Source of the DNA: Gilvimarinus sp. DA14
GTDB lineage: Bacteria > Pseudomonadota > Gammaproteobacteria > Pseudomonadales > Cellvibrionaceae
Assembly: GCF_024204685.1 (NCBI RefSeq)
Contig: NZ_CP100350.1
Location: 868,001 to 932,000, forward strand
Length of the DNA: 64,000 nucleotides
Reading direction: 5' to 3'
The notes under the pieces are model-generated. The model saw only the letters and a list, made by a program, of their open reading frames with translations, searched no databases and was not told where the DNA came from. This document shows positions 9,830 to 19,474 of this stretch, in pieces; position 1 is the first letter of the stretch, and every line of letters starts with the position of its first letter. The position numbers and the translations under genes are program-made.

Positions 9830-10123
9830 ATGTCAAAAATCGTTGTAGCAATCGCTCTAGTCTTTGCCACCCACCTGAGCATGGCAGACACCCTGCGCGT
9901 GCCTTTGGGCCAACAAGGTGAGGCAAGCCTGCCTACCCCAACAACTGGCCTGACTAAAGCCAAGGTGCGGGCAGAATACGGTGAGCCACAACAAGAGTCG
10001 GGCCCCGTGGGCGACCCCGCTATTTATCGCTGGGACTACAGTGATTTTGTGGTTTATTTTGAAAAGGATCGGGTGATTCACTCGGTGATGAAATTTGAAC
10101 CCAAGGTCGCTGGCGAGAATTAA
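9830..10123 (+). CDS. Small exported protein of unknown function
   Basis: A 97-residue protein with a clear N-terminal signal peptide (MSKIVVAIALVFATHLSMA, predicted cut before DTLRVPLGQ), so it is probably periplasmic. The mature part contains LTKAKVRAEYGEPQQESGPVGDP and ends YFEKDRVIHSVMKF; the 'GEP...G.P.I..W.Y..F.VYFE...V' pattern recalls SmpA/OmlA-like small beta folds in which a strand follows a glycine-proline turn, but I cannot assign a family firmly. The start ATG has GGAAGCACC just upstream. It follows the PilZ gene by 53 bases in the same direction, so the two may be co-transcribed. Confidence 0.75.
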   Translation: MSKIVVAIALVFATHLSMADTLRVPLGQQGEASLPTPTTGLTKAKVRAEYGEPQQESGPVGDPAIYRWDYSDFVVYFEKDRVIHSVMKFEPKVAGEN

Positions 10124-10141
10124 TAACCAACCGCGCTACCC

Positions 10142-10534
10142 TTATTTAGGCCGGCGATGCTGCCGCTGCAAGCGCTCACAGGCATCAGCCAGCTCCCGGT
10201 CACTATCTGGTATAACACCATTTAACCTAGCCTTAGCCAGACACTCTGCGGCCTTCAAGCTGTCGCCGTCTACCCACGCTTGACGCGCTTGGCGCAAATA
10301 CTTATCCCGGCGCTGAGCGAACAATCGGGTGGTTTCTCCACCCGAAAACAAAGTACTGGCTACCGTAAACCCAAACAGCAGCAAAAAACCCACGACAATC
10401 CAGCCTGGGCTGCGATTTAAAATCGCGTAGCCGATAGACATCAACAAAGCCAGAACACCGATCAAGCCTAAGCTGTTGTTGCCTCCCGAGCCTTTACCCC
10501 CAAACTCGCCGCCGTAACGTTTGAAACCCTTCAC
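10142..10534 (-). CDS. Hypothetical inner-membrane protein with two adjacent hydrophobic segments
   Basis: A 130-residue protein I do not recognise. The N-terminal 20 residues are Gly-rich and basic (GGEFGGKGSGGNN), followed by two hydrophobic stretches (SLGLIGVLALLMSIGYAIL and GWIVVGFLLLFGFTVASTL) that would form a hairpin in the membrane, and then a basic, alpha-helical cytoplasmic-looking tail (FAQRRDKYLRQARQAWVDG) with a TPR-like DSLKAAECLAKARLNG element. It starts with GTG and lacks a strong ribosome binding site. It converges with the small exported protein, with 18 bases between stops, and lies downstream of sthA on the same strand beyond a hairpin. Confidence 0.62.
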   Translation of the reverse strand: MKGFKRYGGEFGGKGSGGNNSLGLIGVLALLMSIGYAILNRSPGWIVVGFLLLFGFTVASTLFSGGETTRLFAQRRDKYLRQARQAWVDGDSLKAAECLAKARLNGVIPDSDRELADACERLQRQHRRPK

Positions 10535-10691
10535 TTGCCGTTTCGCTCGCTAAATAGGGTTGCTTACAGGTAGGACATTAAAGCGCGAAAACACAACGAA
10601 CCAGCGAAAGCGGCGCGGTTTTATCAGCTTGCTAAAGAGTTTCTGTTCACAGAAGAAAAAGCACAAAAAAGAGGAACAGTGGGAGGAGCAG

Positions 10692-10721
10692 ACGGCCAGA
10701 AAAATTTTACTTTCTGGCCGT
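10692..10721 (-). terminator. Inverted repeat after sthA, possible terminator without U-tract
   Basis: ACGGCCAGAAA and TTTCTGGCCGT form a perfect 11-base stem around an 8-base loop, 16 bases beyond the sthA stop codon. There is no run of U after the stem on the sthA transcript, so if it ends transcription it does so weakly or with Rho; it may instead protect the 3' end of the mRNA. The rest of the 200-base gap between sthA and the membrane-protein gene shows nothing else I can support. Confidence 0.5.
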
Positions 10722-10737
10722 CGGGCCGCTTGAGCGG

Positions 10738-12138
10738 TTAGCGGCGACTGGTACGATTAGTGCCGTCAATGGCGGCCAATCGATAGGCCTCGGCCATGGT
10801 CGGATAATTAAAGGTGGTATTGAGGAAAAAGTTAATATTATTCCCCTCGCCCGGCTGGCTCATAATCGCCTGACCGATGTGAATAATTTCCGCCGCCTCG
10901 GCGCCAAAACAATGCACACCCAGCAGTTGGCCGGTATCCACATGGAACAGCAACTTCAGCATACCCACATCTTCACCGCTGATTTGACCGCGCGCAGTGT
11001 TTTTAAACAGGCAGCGACCCACTTCGTAGGGAACCTTGGCCTCGGTCAGTTCGCGCTCAGTTTTACCGATGGAGCTGATTTCCGGCAGGGTATAAATACC
11101 GGTGGGCACACCGGCAACCTCTTGATAGGGTTTACCCAAAATAGCCGCCGCCAAAGCGCGGCCCTGATCAAACGAGGCGCTGGCAAGGCTGGGCCAGCCA
11201 ACTACATCGCCCACGGCGTAAACATTTTCTACCGCTGTCTGGTACTGCTCGTTTACGGTTAAATTGCCACGATGATCCGGCTCCAAGCCAATGGCCTGTA
11301 AATTGAGCTTATCGGTATTACCGCTGCGGCCGTTACACCATAAAAGTGCATCGGCGGTAATGCGTTTACCTGACTCCAGGTAAATCGTTACGCCACGCTC
11401 ATTCGCTTCGATTTTCTCGTAAGTTTCGCTGTGGCGCACCCGCACGCCGTTATCGCGCAGGTGATAACTGAGTGCGTCGGAGATTTCATCATCCAGAAAT
11501 GATAACAGTCGATCACGGCTGTTAATCAGATCGACCTTGACCCCAAGACCCGAGAAAATAGACGCATACTCACAGCCGATAACGCCGGCGCCGTAAATAA
11601 TCAAATGACGCGGGGAGTGGGCCATTTCCAAAATAGTGTCCGAGTCATACACCCGGGGATGAGAGAAATCGATGTCCGCAGGGCGATAGGGGCGCGAGCC
11701 TGTAGCGATAATGATTTTGTCCGCGCTGATAATTTCCTCGCGCGAGCCATCCAGCAAATCGATAGCCACGGTGTTCTCGTCAATAAAGCGCGCAAAGCCC
11801 GAGTAAAGCTTGACTCGATTACGCACATAGAAGTCTGTGTGCAGCTCAACCTGTTTGGGAATCACCGCATTGGCAGCCGCCAGCACACGCGGATAAGTCA
11901 AACGCCAGGTTTCGCCTGTTTCGCGAAACAGATTGCCTGTCTTAAATTGGATAATCTGTTTCACAGCATGGCGCAAAGATTTGGAGGGAATGGTCCCCTT
12001 GTGCGCGCAGTTGCCGCCTACCAAAGCGCGACCCTCCACTACGGCCACTTTTTTGCCGGCCTTCGCCGACGCCATGGCGGCACTCTCCCCTGCGGGCCCA
12101 GAACCGATAATCAGTACATCTACATCGTATTTCGCCAC
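10738..12138 (-). CDS. sthA: Soluble pyridine nucleotide (NAD(P)) transhydrogenase
   Basis: SthA is an FAD enzyme of the cytoplasm that moves hydride between NADPH and NAD+, mainly to dispose of excess NADPH. The GTG start giving [20 protein letters not shown] has AGGGGA upstream and yields 466 residues, the usual length; the open frame reaches 38 codons further. After the FAD-binding GSGPAG comes [17 protein letters not shown], which lacks the second cysteine of the CxxxxC redox pair found in lipoamide dehydrogenases and glutathione reductases. This distinguishes SthA from those paralogues. A second Rossmann motif ([12 protein letters not shown]) binds NAD(P), and the C-terminal dimerisation domain is complete. 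Confidence 0.95.
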   Translation of the reverse strand: MAKYDVDVLIIGSGPAGESAAMASAKAGKKVAVVEGRALVGGNCAHKGTIPSKSLRHAVKQIIQFKTGNLFRETGETWRLTYPRVLAAANAVIPKQVELHTDFYVRNRVKLYSGFARFIDENTVAIDLLDGSREEIISADKIIIATGSRPYRPADIDFSHPRVYDSDTILEMAHSPRHLIIYGAGVIGCEYASIFSGLGVKVDLINSRDRLLSFLDDEISDALSYHLRDNGVRVRHSETYEKIEANERGVTIYLESGKRITADALLWCNGRSGNTDKLNLQAIGLEPDHRGNLTVNEQYQTAVENVYAVGDVVGWPSLASASFDQGRALAAAILGKPYQEVAGVPTGIYTLPEISSIGKTERELTEAKVPYEVGRCLFKNTARGQISGEDVGMLKLLFHVDTGQLLGVHCFGAEAAEIIHIGQAIMSQPGEGNNINFFLNTTFNYPTMAEAYRLAAIDGTNRTSRR

Positions 12139-12274
12139 TCGTATTCCCCTATTACATCGATGAGCGGTGCGGGTATTCTTCGCTACCTCTAAGCACCTAT
12201 AAGTGAAGCTATAACTGGTTTCTCCCCGGCATTTTATGCGTGCCTGTTCCAACGGGTTTGCCCTAGAACAGAAA

Positions 12275-12292
12275 AAGGCGCCGCAGCGCCTT
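12275..12292 (-). terminator. Rho-independent terminator of the nqr-apbE-nqrM operon
   Basis: On the minus strand AAGGCGC-TGCG-GCGCCTT forms a 7-base GC-rich stem with a 4-base loop followed at once by a short run of U (TTTTTCTG). It lies 10 bases after the nqrM stop codon, so it ends the operon that begins at nqrA and separates it from sthA, whose start is about 135 bases further on. Confidence 0.8.
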
Positions 12293-12302
12293 GATGGGTA
12301 TG

Positions 12303-12557
12303 CTAATTAACTTTTTTTGCGGCCGCGTCCACCGCTAAGTCTGTGCGGGCTTGGGTAGCTGTGCCATCTTCGCTGTTGAGACTTTCACACTTGGCCTCAT
12401 CACCGCCGCACAATTCGCAGGTATAGTCTTTTTCACCTAGCGCCTGGCCCACACCACCGCACGAGCCCGATAATGGCTTGCGGCCAAAGATAACCCCCAC
12501 AGCCATACCAGTAACCACCAGCAGCATAACGCACAACGCAACAACAAACATCGCCAT
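12303..12557 (-). CDS. nqrM: Na+-NQR maturation protein NqrM
   Basis: NqrM (formerly DUF539) is needed for assembly of Na+-NQR, where it is thought to deliver iron for the cysteine-ligated centre between NqrD and NqrE. The 84-residue protein has one N-terminal transmembrane helix ([23 protein letters not shown]) and the family's cysteine pattern: GSCGG near residue 32 and then [11 protein letters not shown], four cysteines in all that could bind metal. The tail ([10 protein letters not shown]...) is variable. It follows apbE by 15 bases and is the last gene of the nqr operon, which fits its known role. Confidence 0.92.
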   Translation of the reverse strand: MAMFVVALCVMLLVVTGMAVGVIFGRKPLSGSCGGVGQALGEKDYTCELCGGDEAKCESLNSEDGTATQARTDLAVDAAAKKVN

Positions 12558-12572
12558 ATAAACCTCCCGCCC

Positions 12573-13625
12573 TTAAGGCGCGTATTGCGAAAAAGTGACC
12601 GAACGCAAATCGGTAAAACCGTCATTGTCTTTGACGATCATATACACCGCAAGTTGCTCGGCATTAGCCAGCGCCAAGCCTTTTTCCGGCCCCAGTACAT
12701 TTAATGCTGTGGCCCAGGCGTCAGCATGTGCCGCTGTATCGGCAATCACGGTTACAGAAGCCAAATTATGGGTAATGGGACGACCTGTGGCCGGATCGAT
12801 GGTATGAGAGTAACGCACCCCATCCACCTCAAAGTAATTGCGATAATCGCCCGACGTGGCCACTGCCTTGCCATCCAGCTCTAGCGCCAACCGGGCACTG
12901 CCGCCCAGCGCGGTGGGTTGCTCTACTGCGATTCGCCAGGGCGAACCGCGTGGGCTCACCCCAGAGACTTTCACCTCGCCGCCAATTTCCACCATAAAAT
13001 TGGTAAAACCGCGCTCTCGTAGCACCTTGGCAACCCAATCGACACCATAGCCTTTGCCCACCGCAGACAAATCCACAAAGATGGGTGCCGTGCGGCGTGC
13101 GCGGGTTACGTCCAGCTGCAGCTTATCGTGGCCGGTTAGGGCTAAAGCCTCAGCCAATTGGTCATCACTGGGCACCACCTCGGGGCGCATTTCGGGGCCA
13201 AAACCCCATAAATTCACCAGAGGCCCAACGGTAATGTCAAAAGCACCTTCCGAGCGCTGGCTGACATCCTCGCTGATATTAAGCACATGCATTAGCGGCT
13301 CGGACAATTCCACCCACTCATCGACAGGCGCCCGATTGAAGCGCATCAACTCTGAGTCTTCAATGTAGGTGGACATTACCTGATTAATAATTTCCAGCTC
13401 GTCATCGACTGTTTTCTGCAGCTCTTCGCGGTCAAAGCCAAAGCTCTCACCCGCCTCGGCCACCAGGGTAATGTGATAACTGGTGCCCATGGTGGGGCCT
13501 GACAGAGTGACACTTTCGCGCGACGAATCCGCCTGGCCACAGCCGAATAAAATACTACCTATAAACAAAAACGAGGCTAGTAACACCAGCCTCGTTTTTA
13601 TTTTTGCTATTGGGGCAAAGACCAT
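12573..13625 (-). CDS. apbE: FAD:protein FMN transferase (ApbE), lipoprotein
   Basis: ApbE attaches FMN from FAD to threonines of NqrB and NqrC in the periplasm. The 350-residue product begins with a lipoprotein signal (KTRLVLLASFLFIGSILFGC, lipobox Leu-Phe-Gly-Cys), so it is anchored to a membrane. Family motifs are GTSYHI, MSTYIEDSELMRFN, DLSAVGKGYGVD, YSHTIDPATGRP and ADAWATALNVLG. I use the ATG seven bases after the nqrF stop; upstream in-frame ATGs lie inside nqrF. Its substrates carry the expected targets: Asp-Gly-Tyr-Thr-Gly-Ala-Thr in NqrB and Asp-Gly-Leu-Ser-Gly-Ala-Thr in NqrC. Its signal-peptide codons contain a terminator-like hairpin, listed separately. Confidence 0.95.
   Translation of the reverse strand: MVFAPIAKIKTRLVLLASFLFIGSILFGCGQADSSRESVTLSGPTMGTSYHITLVAEAGESFGFDREELQKTVDDELEIINQVMSTYIEDSELMRFNRAPVDEWVELSEPLMHVLNISEDVSQRSEGAFDITVGPLVNLWGFGPEMRPEVVPSDDQLAEALALTGHDKLQLDVTRARRTAPIFVDLSAVGKGYGVDWVAKVLRERGFTNFMVEIGGEVKVSGVSPRGSPWRIAVEQPTALGGSARLALELDGKAVATSGDYRNYFEVDGVRYSHTIDPATGRPITHNLASVTVIADTAAHADAWATALNVLGPEKGLALANAEQLAVYMIVKDNDGFTDLRSVTFSQYAP
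13567..13599 (-). terminator. Terminator-shaped hairpin inside the apbE signal-peptide codons
   Basis: On the minus strand AAAAACGAGGCT and AGCCTCGTTTTT pair perfectly over 12 bases around the 9-base loop GGTGTTACT. The seven inner pairs are mostly GC and the distal strand ends in five U followed by GUUU, the layout of an intrinsic terminator. It starts about 33 bases after the nqrF stop and encodes part of the ApbE signal peptide. It may reduce transcription into apbE and nqrM relative to nqrA-F, with ribosomes translating apbE able to melt it. Function is inferred from shape only. Confidence 0.6.
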
Positions 13626-13632
13626 TACTTGA

Positions 13633-14853
13633 TTAACCACCAAAGTCATCGAGCATGATATTTTCGTCTTCCACACCCAAATCGTGCAGCAGTTTAATAA
13701 CCGCAGCGTTCATCATTGGTGGCCCACACATGTAGAACTCACAGTCTTCCGGCGCTGGGTGATCCTTCAGATACTCTTCATAGAGCACATTGTGGATAAA
13801 CCCGGTTAAGCCTTCCCAGTTATCTTCCGGCTGGGGATCGGACATTGCCACATGCCATTCGAAGTTGTCGTTCTCTTCGGCCAGCTGGTCGTACTCGTCT
13901 TGGTAGAACAGCTCTTTGAGTGAGCGTGCACCATACCAGAAAGAGATTTTGCGTTTACTGTTCAAACGCTTCAGCTGATCGAAAATGTGCGAACGCATAG
14001 GCGCCATACCCGCACCACCACCGACAAAGATCATTTCAGCGTCAGTGTCTTTGGCGAAGAACTCACCGAAGGGCCCGAACACGGTAATCTTATCGCCCGG
14101 CTTCAGGTTAAAGACATAGGTGGACATAATGCCCGGCGGAATGTCCTTTGAACCCGGAGGCGGAGTGGCAATACGAATGTTGAACTTAACCAGACCTTTC
14201 TCTTCTGGATAGTTCGCCATAGAGTAAGCGCGCTGCACGGTTTCGGTGTTTTTGGCTTTAATGTTAAAGAAGCCAAAACGCTCCCAGTCACCGCGGAATT
14301 GCTCTTCGATATCAAAATCAGAGAAGCTGATATCGTAGGGCGGACACTCCAGCTGCACATAACCACCGGCGCGGAAGTCTACGTTCTCGCCTTCCGGCAG
14401 CTTTAGGGTCAGCTCTTTAATAAAGGTGGCCACGTTGGGGTTGGACTCGACGGTACACTCCCACTGCTTAACCCCGAATACGTCTTCAGGCACTTCAACT
14501 TTCATGTCCTGCTTCACCGGCGTTTGGCAAGACAGGCGCCAGCCTTCTTTGGCCTCACGCTTGGTAAAGTGGCTCTCTTCGGTGGGCAGCATAGAGCCGC
14601 CGCCCTCACTCACGACGCAGCGACACTGGGCACAGGTACCACCGCCGCCACAGGCCGAAGGCAAAAACAAACCTGCATTCGACAGGGTGCCCAGCAGCTT
14701 GCCGCCAGCGGGTACTGTCATGGTTTTTTCGCCGTTAATATCGATAGTCACGTCACCCGACGCCACCAGTTTTGCACGCGCACTCAGGATCACAAACACC
14801 AGCGCGAGCACGATGACTGTGAACATGACTACACCAAGAATAATCTCGCTCAT
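13633..14853 (-). CDS. nqrF: Na+-NQR subunit F (NADH dehydrogenase, FAD and 2Fe-2S)
   Basis: NqrF takes electrons from NADH through FAD to a 2Fe-2S cluster and passes them into the membrane part of the pump. Its 406 residues comprise an N-terminal transmembrane anchor ([20 protein letters not shown]), a plant-type ferredoxin domain whose ligands are visible in [14 protein letters not shown] and LSCQTPV, then an FAD-binding barrel with RAYSMANYP and an NADH-binding domain with [13 protein letters not shown], ending in [12 protein letters not shown]. All key residues are present. It is 15 bases after nqrE and 7 bases before apbE. Confidence 0.97.
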   Translation of the reverse strand: MSEIILGVVMFTVIVLALVFVILSARAKLVASGDVTIDINGEKTMTVPAGGKLLGTLSNAGLFLPSACGGGGTCAQCRCVVSEGGGSMLPTEESHFTKREAKEGWRLSCQTPVKQDMKVEVPEDVFGVKQWECTVESNPNVATFIKELTLKLPEGENVDFRAGGYVQLECPPYDISFSDFDIEEQFRGDWERFGFFNIKAKNTETVQRAYSMANYPEEKGLVKFNIRIATPPPGSKDIPPGIMSTYVFNLKPGDKITVFGPFGEFFAKDTDAEMIFVGGGAGMAPMRSHIFDQLKRLNSKRKISFWYGARSLKELFYQDEYDQLAEENDNFEWHVAMSDPQPEDNWEGLTGFIHNVLYEEYLKDHPAPEDCEFYMCGPPMMNAAVIKLLHDLGVEDENIMLDDFGG

Positions 14854-14868
14854 GTGTATCCTCGCTGA

Positions 14869-15477
14869 TTACAGATCAATACCGCCGAAGGACATAAAGC
14901 CCAGCGACATGAGTCCTACGGTGATGAAAGTAATGCCCAGACCGCGCAGGCCGTCGGGAACATCGGAGTACTTCATCTTCTCGCGAATACCCGCCAAGGC
15001 GGTAATGGCCAGCGCCCAGCCCACACCGGAGCCCGCGCCGAACACCACACTCTCGGCAAAGTTGTAGTCGCGCTCTACCATAAACAGAGAGCCACCCAAG
15101 ATGGCGCAGTTTACGGTAATCAGCGGCAGGAACACGCCCAGCGCGTTGTAGAGCGCGGGAACGTATTTATCCAGAACCATCTCCAGAATCTGCACCAGAG
15201 CGGCAATTACACCAATGTAGGTGATCAGGCCCAAAAAGCTCAGATCCACATTGGGCAAGCCGGCCCAAGCCAGTGCGCCATCGGCCAGTACATAGGTGTA
15301 CAGCAGGTTATTGACCGGCACGGTAATGGTCTGCACCACAACCACGGCAATACCCAAGCCAAAAGCGGCGCCAATCTTTTTAGAGATGGCCAAAAAGGTA
15401 CACATGCCCAGGAAGAAAGCCAGGGCCATGTTGTCGATAAAAATCGACCGAATAAACAGGCTTAAATAAGCTTCCAC
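14869..15477 (-). CDS. nqrE: Na+-NQR subunit E
   Basis: An integral membrane subunit of the sodium pump, paralogous to NqrD, with six predicted helices in 202 residues. The inverted pair NqrD/NqrE holds an iron centre between cysteines at the membrane midpoint; here a cysteine lies in helix 1 ([15 protein letters not shown]) and another in helix 4 ([11 protein letters not shown]), both at the expected places. The family motif FLGMCTFLA is intact. It lies two bases after nqrD. Confidence 0.97.
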   Translation of the reverse strand: MEAYLSLFIRSIFIDNMALAFFLGMCTFLAISKKIGAAFGLGIAVVVVQTITVPVNNLLYTYVLADGALAWAGLPNVDLSFLGLITYIGVIAALVQILEMVLDKYVPALYNALGVFLPLITVNCAILGGSLFMVERDYNFAESVVFGAGSGVGWALAITALAGIREKMKYSDVPDGLRGLGITFITVGLMSLGFMSFGGIDL

Positions 15478-15479
15478 GG

Positions 15480-16142
15480 TTAGGCCTCCTTCGGCAGTGG
15501 CTTGGTGTTAGGTGCCATTTTGTAGTCGACCTCTTCCACTTGGTCTTTTTTCCAGGCGCGGATGCCCCAGATAAACAGACCGATCAAGAAGAAGGCGCTG
15601 GGTGGCAACAGCAACATACCGTTGGGGACGTACCAGCCGCCCTCGGTAGCCAGCGGCAAGATCTGGTAACCATACAGACTACCGGTGCCAAACAGCTCGC
15701 GGATAAATGCCAGACCCAGCAAAATGGCGCTGTAACCAAAACCGTTACCCACACCGTCTAAAAAGCTCGGCAGGGGTGGGTTTTTCATGGCGAAAGCTTC
15801 GGCGCGGCCCATTACGATACAGTTCGTAATAATCAGGCCCACGAACACTGACAACTGCTTGCTGATTTCGTAGGCGTAAGCCTTGAGCACCTGATCCACC
15901 ACAATCACCAATGAGGCGATAATGGTCATCTGGATAATAATCCGGATATTACCCGGGGCGTGGTTGCGCACCAGCGAGACAAACAGGTTCGAGAAAGCCG
16001 TCACCGTGGTCAGCGCGATACACATAACAACGGTCACTTTCAAACTGCTGGTCACCGCCAAAGCCGAACAGATACCCAGAATTTGCAGCGCAATTGGGTT
16101 GTTCGAGAAAATTGGCGCGAATAAAAGCTCTTTTACTTTCAT
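15480..16142 (-). CDS. nqrD: Na+-NQR subunit D
   Basis: A 220-residue membrane subunit of Na+-NQR, built of six helices and paralogous to NqrE. The conserved cysteines are in [17 protein letters not shown] near the N-terminus and [17 protein letters not shown] in the middle; with the NqrE pair they coordinate the intramembrane iron. The sequence [10 protein letters not shown] is a strong family signature. The gene follows nqrC by 4 bases and precedes nqrE by 2, typical of this tightly packed operon. Confidence 0.97.
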   Translation of the reverse strand: MKVKELLFAPIFSNNPIALQILGICSALAVTSSLKVTVVMCIALTTVTAFSNLFVSLVRNHAPGNIRIIIQMTIIASLVIVVDQVLKAYAYEISKQLSVFVGLIITNCIVMGRAEAFAMKNPPLPSFLDGVGNGFGYSAILLGLAFIRELFGTGSLYGYQILPLATEGGWYVPNGMLLLPPSAFFLIGLFIWGIRAWKKDQVEEVDYKMAPNTKPLPKEA

Positions 16143-16146
16143 GGTC

Positions 16147-16929
16147 TTAGGCCTCCCCCTTCTTGAGGTTGGTCAAAAATGGCATGTAGCCCTCTTCACC
16201 TAACCAGAATTGAACCAGGTTAGCAACGCCACGGCTGGTCAAGGTAGCACCCGACAAACCGTCAACCTTGTGCTCGGCATCTTTGGTATCTGGGCCGACG
16301 GCACCTTTAATCACTGTCAGCTGAGCATTACCCTCTTCGTCGTAAACTTCTTTACCTTCCCACAGCGATTTCCAGTTGGGATTGTCCACTTCGCCGCCCA
16401 AGCCTGGGGTTTCACCATGCTCGTAAAAACCCAAACCTTTCACAGTGTTCAAGTCTTTTTCCAGGGCGACAAAGCCGTAAAGAGTTGACCAAAGGCCGTA
16501 ACCGCGCACCGGCAGGACAATGGTTTCCAGACCATTGTCACCTTCAATCAGGTACACCAAGGCCACGTCTTCGCGACGACCGATTTTGGCAATATCCTGA
16601 TCGGCGCTTAAGTCTTCCGACATGGAAGGATCTTTAGCCGCTTTACGCTGCTCGTAATCGGCAGGATCCACCTCGTCTGTGTAGGTGCCGGAATCCAGAT
16701 CCACAGCGCGGGTAGTAACTCGCTCGCTGAACACTTCTTCAACGCTCTTGCCGTTCAGCTGGTCGGTCAGACCGGCGGCGGCAAGGATATTGCGTTTAAA
16801 GTCCAGCGATTTATTCACTTCCTGCACAGGGCGCAGGTACACGGCGGCGGTAGAAACCACCACCGAGCAGACGATGCACAGCAAAATGGTGACTATGAGC
16901 GTCTTTTTGATGGAATCGTTATTAGCCAC
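16147..16929 (-). CDS. nqrC: Na+-NQR subunit C (covalent FMN)
   Basis: NqrC carries a covalently bound FMN on its periplasmic domain. I start at the GTG giving [15 protein letters not shown], matching the family N-terminus and preceded by GGAGG; the frame is open 15 codons further, inside nqrB. The 260-residue protein has one N-terminal helix ([20 protein letters not shown]), a periplasmic FMN-binding domain and the ApbE target [12 protein letters not shown], whose Thr in Ser-Gly-Ala-Thr is at about residue 229. [15 protein letters not shown] is another conserved element. Its start overlaps the nqrB stop by 8 bases. Confidence 0.97.
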   Translation of the reverse strand: MANNDSIKKTLIVTILLCIVCSVVVSTAAVYLRPVQEVNKSLDFKRNILAAAGLTDQLNGKSVEEVFSERVTTRAVDLDSGTYTDEVDPADYEQRKAAKDPSMSEDLSADQDIAKIGRREDVALVYLIEGDNGLETIVLPVRGYGLWSTLYGFVALEKDLNTVKGLGFYEHGETPGLGGEVDNPNWKSLWEGKEVYDEEGNAQLTVIKGAVGPDTKDAEHKVDGLSGATLTSRGVANLVQFWLGEEGYMPFLTNLKKGEA

Positions 16930-18127
16930 GTGCCAACCTCCGCTTGATGTTTGCTCGTACAACCAGGTAATCAATCAGCGGGGCAAACAGGTTGGCAAAC
17001 AAGATTGCCAGCATCATACCTTCTGGGAAGGCGGGGTTTACCACACGGATAATAATCACCATAAAGCCGATCAGGGCACCGAACCAATATTTACCGGTAT
17101 CGGTCATAGACGCGGATACGGGGTCGGTCGCCATAAAGATCATGCCAAAGGCGAAGCCACCGATCACCATGTGCCAATACCAGGGCAAGGCAGTTGCCGG
17201 GTTGCTGGAGGCATCGCCAGTGACATTAAGCAGCAGCGTAGTGGCAATCATACCCAGCATTACGCCGGCTACAATGCGCCAGGAAGCAATGCCCATTACC
17301 AGCAGCACTGCGCCACCGATAAAGATTGCCAGGGTTGACGTCTCGCCGATACTGCCCTGAATGTTACCCAGGAACGCATCCATCCAGGTGAACTGGCTGG
17401 TGATCGCGTCCACACCGCCTTGCGCGGCTACCGACAGCGCCGTTGCGCCGGTGTAGCCATCCACAGCAGTCCACACACCATCGCCCGACATGCTGGCGGG
17501 ATAAGCGAAGAACAAAAACGCACGGCCGGTCAGCGCCGGGTTCAAGAAGTTTTTACCGGTACCACCGAAGACTTCTTTACCCAGTACCACACCAAAGCTG
17601 ATACCGAGAGCGGCGTACAGCAGCGGCAAATCCGGCGGGCAAATCAGCGCAAACAGCACCGAGGTCACAAAGAAACCTTCGTTGACTTCGTGACCGCGCA
17701 CCGAGGCAAACAACACCTCCCAGAAACCGCCGACAATAAACACAACGGCATAAATGGGCAGGAAGTAAGCGGCGCCGTGTACCAGGCAGTCCCAGATGCT
17801 GTTGGGATCAAAGCCGGCAATCGCGCTGATCAGCGCAATGCGCCAGCCTTCACCGGCACCTGAGCCCATCTCGGCCAGAATAGTGTTGGCCTGATGACCG
17901 ACGTTGTACATACCGAAGAACATCGCCGGAAAGGTACAAATCCACACGGTAATCATGATGCGCTTCAGGTCGAGACCGTCGCGCACATGGCTGGTGGTTT
18001 TAGTCACATTGGCGGGACGGAACAAGCCGGTATCGATCGCCTCGTACAGCGAGTACCACTTTTCCAGTTTGCCGCCTTTGTGAAAGTTCGGCTCGATTTT
18101 ATCGAGATAATTACGCAAAAATTTCAT
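16922..18127 (-). CDS. nqrB: Na+-NQR subunit B (covalent FMN, sodium channel subunit)
   Basis: NqrB is the largest membrane subunit of the pump. It binds riboflavin and a covalent FMN and is thought to form the sodium path. The 401-residue length is typical. The flavinylation motif [10 protein letters not shown] is present, with the acceptor Thr at residue 229, flanked by [15 protein letters not shown] and a series of about ten hydrophobic helices. The C-terminus [18 protein letters not shown] and [16 protein letters not shown] are signatures of the RnfD/NqrB family; the long N-terminal segment ahead of the first helix ([14 protein letters not shown]) marks it as NqrB rather than RnfD. Confidence 0.97.
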   Translation of the reverse strand: MKFLRNYLDKIEPNFHKGGKLEKWYSLYEAIDTGLFRPANVTKTTSHVRDGLDLKRIMITVWICTFPAMFFGMYNVGHQANTILAEMGSGAGEGWRIALISAIAGFDPNSIWDCLVHGAAYFLPIYAVVFIVGGFWEVLFASVRGHEVNEGFFVTSVLFALICPPDLPLLYAALGISFGVVLGKEVFGGTGKNFLNPALTGRAFLFFAYPASMSGDGVWTAVDGYTGATALSVAAQGGVDAITSQFTWMDAFLGNIQGSIGETSTLAIFIGGAVLLVMGIASWRIVAGVMLGMIATTLLLNVTGDASSNPATALPWYWHMVIGGFAFGMIFMATDPVSASMTDTGKYWFGALIGFMVIIIRVVNPAFPEGMMLAILFANLFAPLIDYLVVRANIKRRLARG

Positions 18128-18130
18128 ACC

Positions 18131-19474
18131 TTAACCCTCCAGCTCGATACGGGTGAGGTTGTCGCGCAAAATCGGGCCGTATTCGTACTTACCCGGGCAG
18201 ACAAACGTACACAGAGCCAGATCATCTTCGTCCAACTCAAGGCAGCCAAGCTGCTGAGCGGTTTCAGTGTCGCCCACAATTAACGCGCGCAGCAACTGAG
18301 TGGGAAGGATATCCAGCGGCATGACTTTCTCGTAAGCGCCAACCGGCACCATAGCGCGCTCACTACCAAAGGTGGTGGTGGTGAAGTTAAAGCGCTTGGA
18401 CGGCATCAACTTAGACAGATAGATGTTCATTACCGAGAAGAAGTCGGTACCGGCGCGCAGGTAGTGCAGCATGGGACGATCGTCGCCCTCTTCCAGTACA
18501 CTTACCTGAGTGTGATAGCGACCCAAGAAGGCGTAGGGGCCGTTAGCGGTACGACCGCCGAACACCGAACCGGAAATAACGCGGTTGTGATCGCCCTTCA
18601 GCTTACCGGCGGTCAGCTCATCAAGGCTGGCACCGACACAGGTGCGCACCAGCGCAGGCTCGTTAACCTGAGGCCCGGCAAGAGAAATAACACGCGAGGT
18701 TTCCAAGCGCCCTTCGCTGAACAAAATGCCCACGGCCACAACGTCTTGGTAGTTGATGGTCCAGACAAATTTGGTCGCGTTGACAGGGTCTAGGTGATGA
18801 ATGTGCGTACCGGCGTTACCTGCGGGGTGAACACCACCGAACTCGTGCACTTCAATCTGGCCTTCAGCTTTGGCGGGAATATCCGCACCACCGGCTTTAC
18901 AGACAAATACTTTGCCTTCGGTCAGGCGCGTCAACACTTTCAAGCCTTTGGCAAACGCGTCTTCCTGACCCTTCAAAACCACTTGCGGGTCGGCCGCCAG
19001 TGGATTGGTGTCTATCGCCGTGACGAAGATTGAATGGGGTTTGGCATCCAGTGCCGGAACCTTGCTGTAGGGGCGCGAGCGCAACGCTGTCCACAAACCC
19101 GCTGCATTTAGCTGGTCGCGAACCGCTTGGCCGTCCAGCGAGCCGAGCTCACTGTCGCTGTAACTTTGAAAGCTCTCGCTGTCATCGCCTTCTACATCGA
19201 TAACAACAGACTGCAGCATGCGGCGCTCACCACGGTTAATGGCGGCAACGGTGCCTGCTGCAGGAGCGGTATATCTTACCCCTTCGGTTTTTTTATCGGT
19301 AAACAGAAGCTGTCCGAGCTTGACCTTATCACCCACGGCTACTTCCATGGTCGGCTTCATGCCGTGATAATCTGGGCCAATGACTGCCACAGAGCGAGCC
19401 TTGGGCCCATCTTTGATAGTCTGCTCGGGCGCACCGGATATAGGTAAATCCAATCCCCGACGAATCTTTATCAT
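18131..19474 (-). CDS. nqrA: Na+-NQR subunit A
   Basis: First gene of the nqrABCDEF-apbE-nqrM operon, encoding the cytoplasm-facing subunit linked to ubiquinone reduction. I use the ATG giving [18 protein letters not shown] (447 residues), the standard NqrA N-terminus; the open frame reaches six codons further. Visible motifs include [16 protein letters not shown]-like SLAGPQV, and [12 protein letters not shown], all usual for NqrA. Six tightly spaced genes plus two maturation factors give everything known to be needed for a working Na+ pump except flavin and iron supply. A long upstream gap to mfd may hold its promoter. Confidence 0.96.
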   Translation of the reverse strand: MIKIRRGLDLPISGAPEQTIKDGPKARSVAVIGPDYHGMKPTMEVAVGDKVKLGQLLFTDKKTEGVRYTAPAAGTVAAINRGERRMLQSVVIDVEGDDSESFQSYSDSELGSLDGQAVRDQLNAAGLWTALRSRPYSKVPALDAKPHSIFVTAIDTNPLAADPQVVLKGQEDAFAKGLKVLTRLTEGKVFVCKAGGADIPAKAEGQIEVHEFGGVHPAGNAGTHIHHLDPVNATKFVWTINYQDVVAVGILFSEGRLETSRVISLAGPQVNEPALVRTCVGASLDELTAGKLKGDHNRVISGSVFGGRTANGPYAFLGRYHTQVSVLEEGDDRPMLHYLRAGTDFFSVMNIYLSKLMPSKRFNFTTTTFGSERAMVPVGAYEKVMPLDILPTQLLRALIVGDTETAQQLGCLELDEDDLALCTFVCPGKYEYGPILRDNLTRIELEG

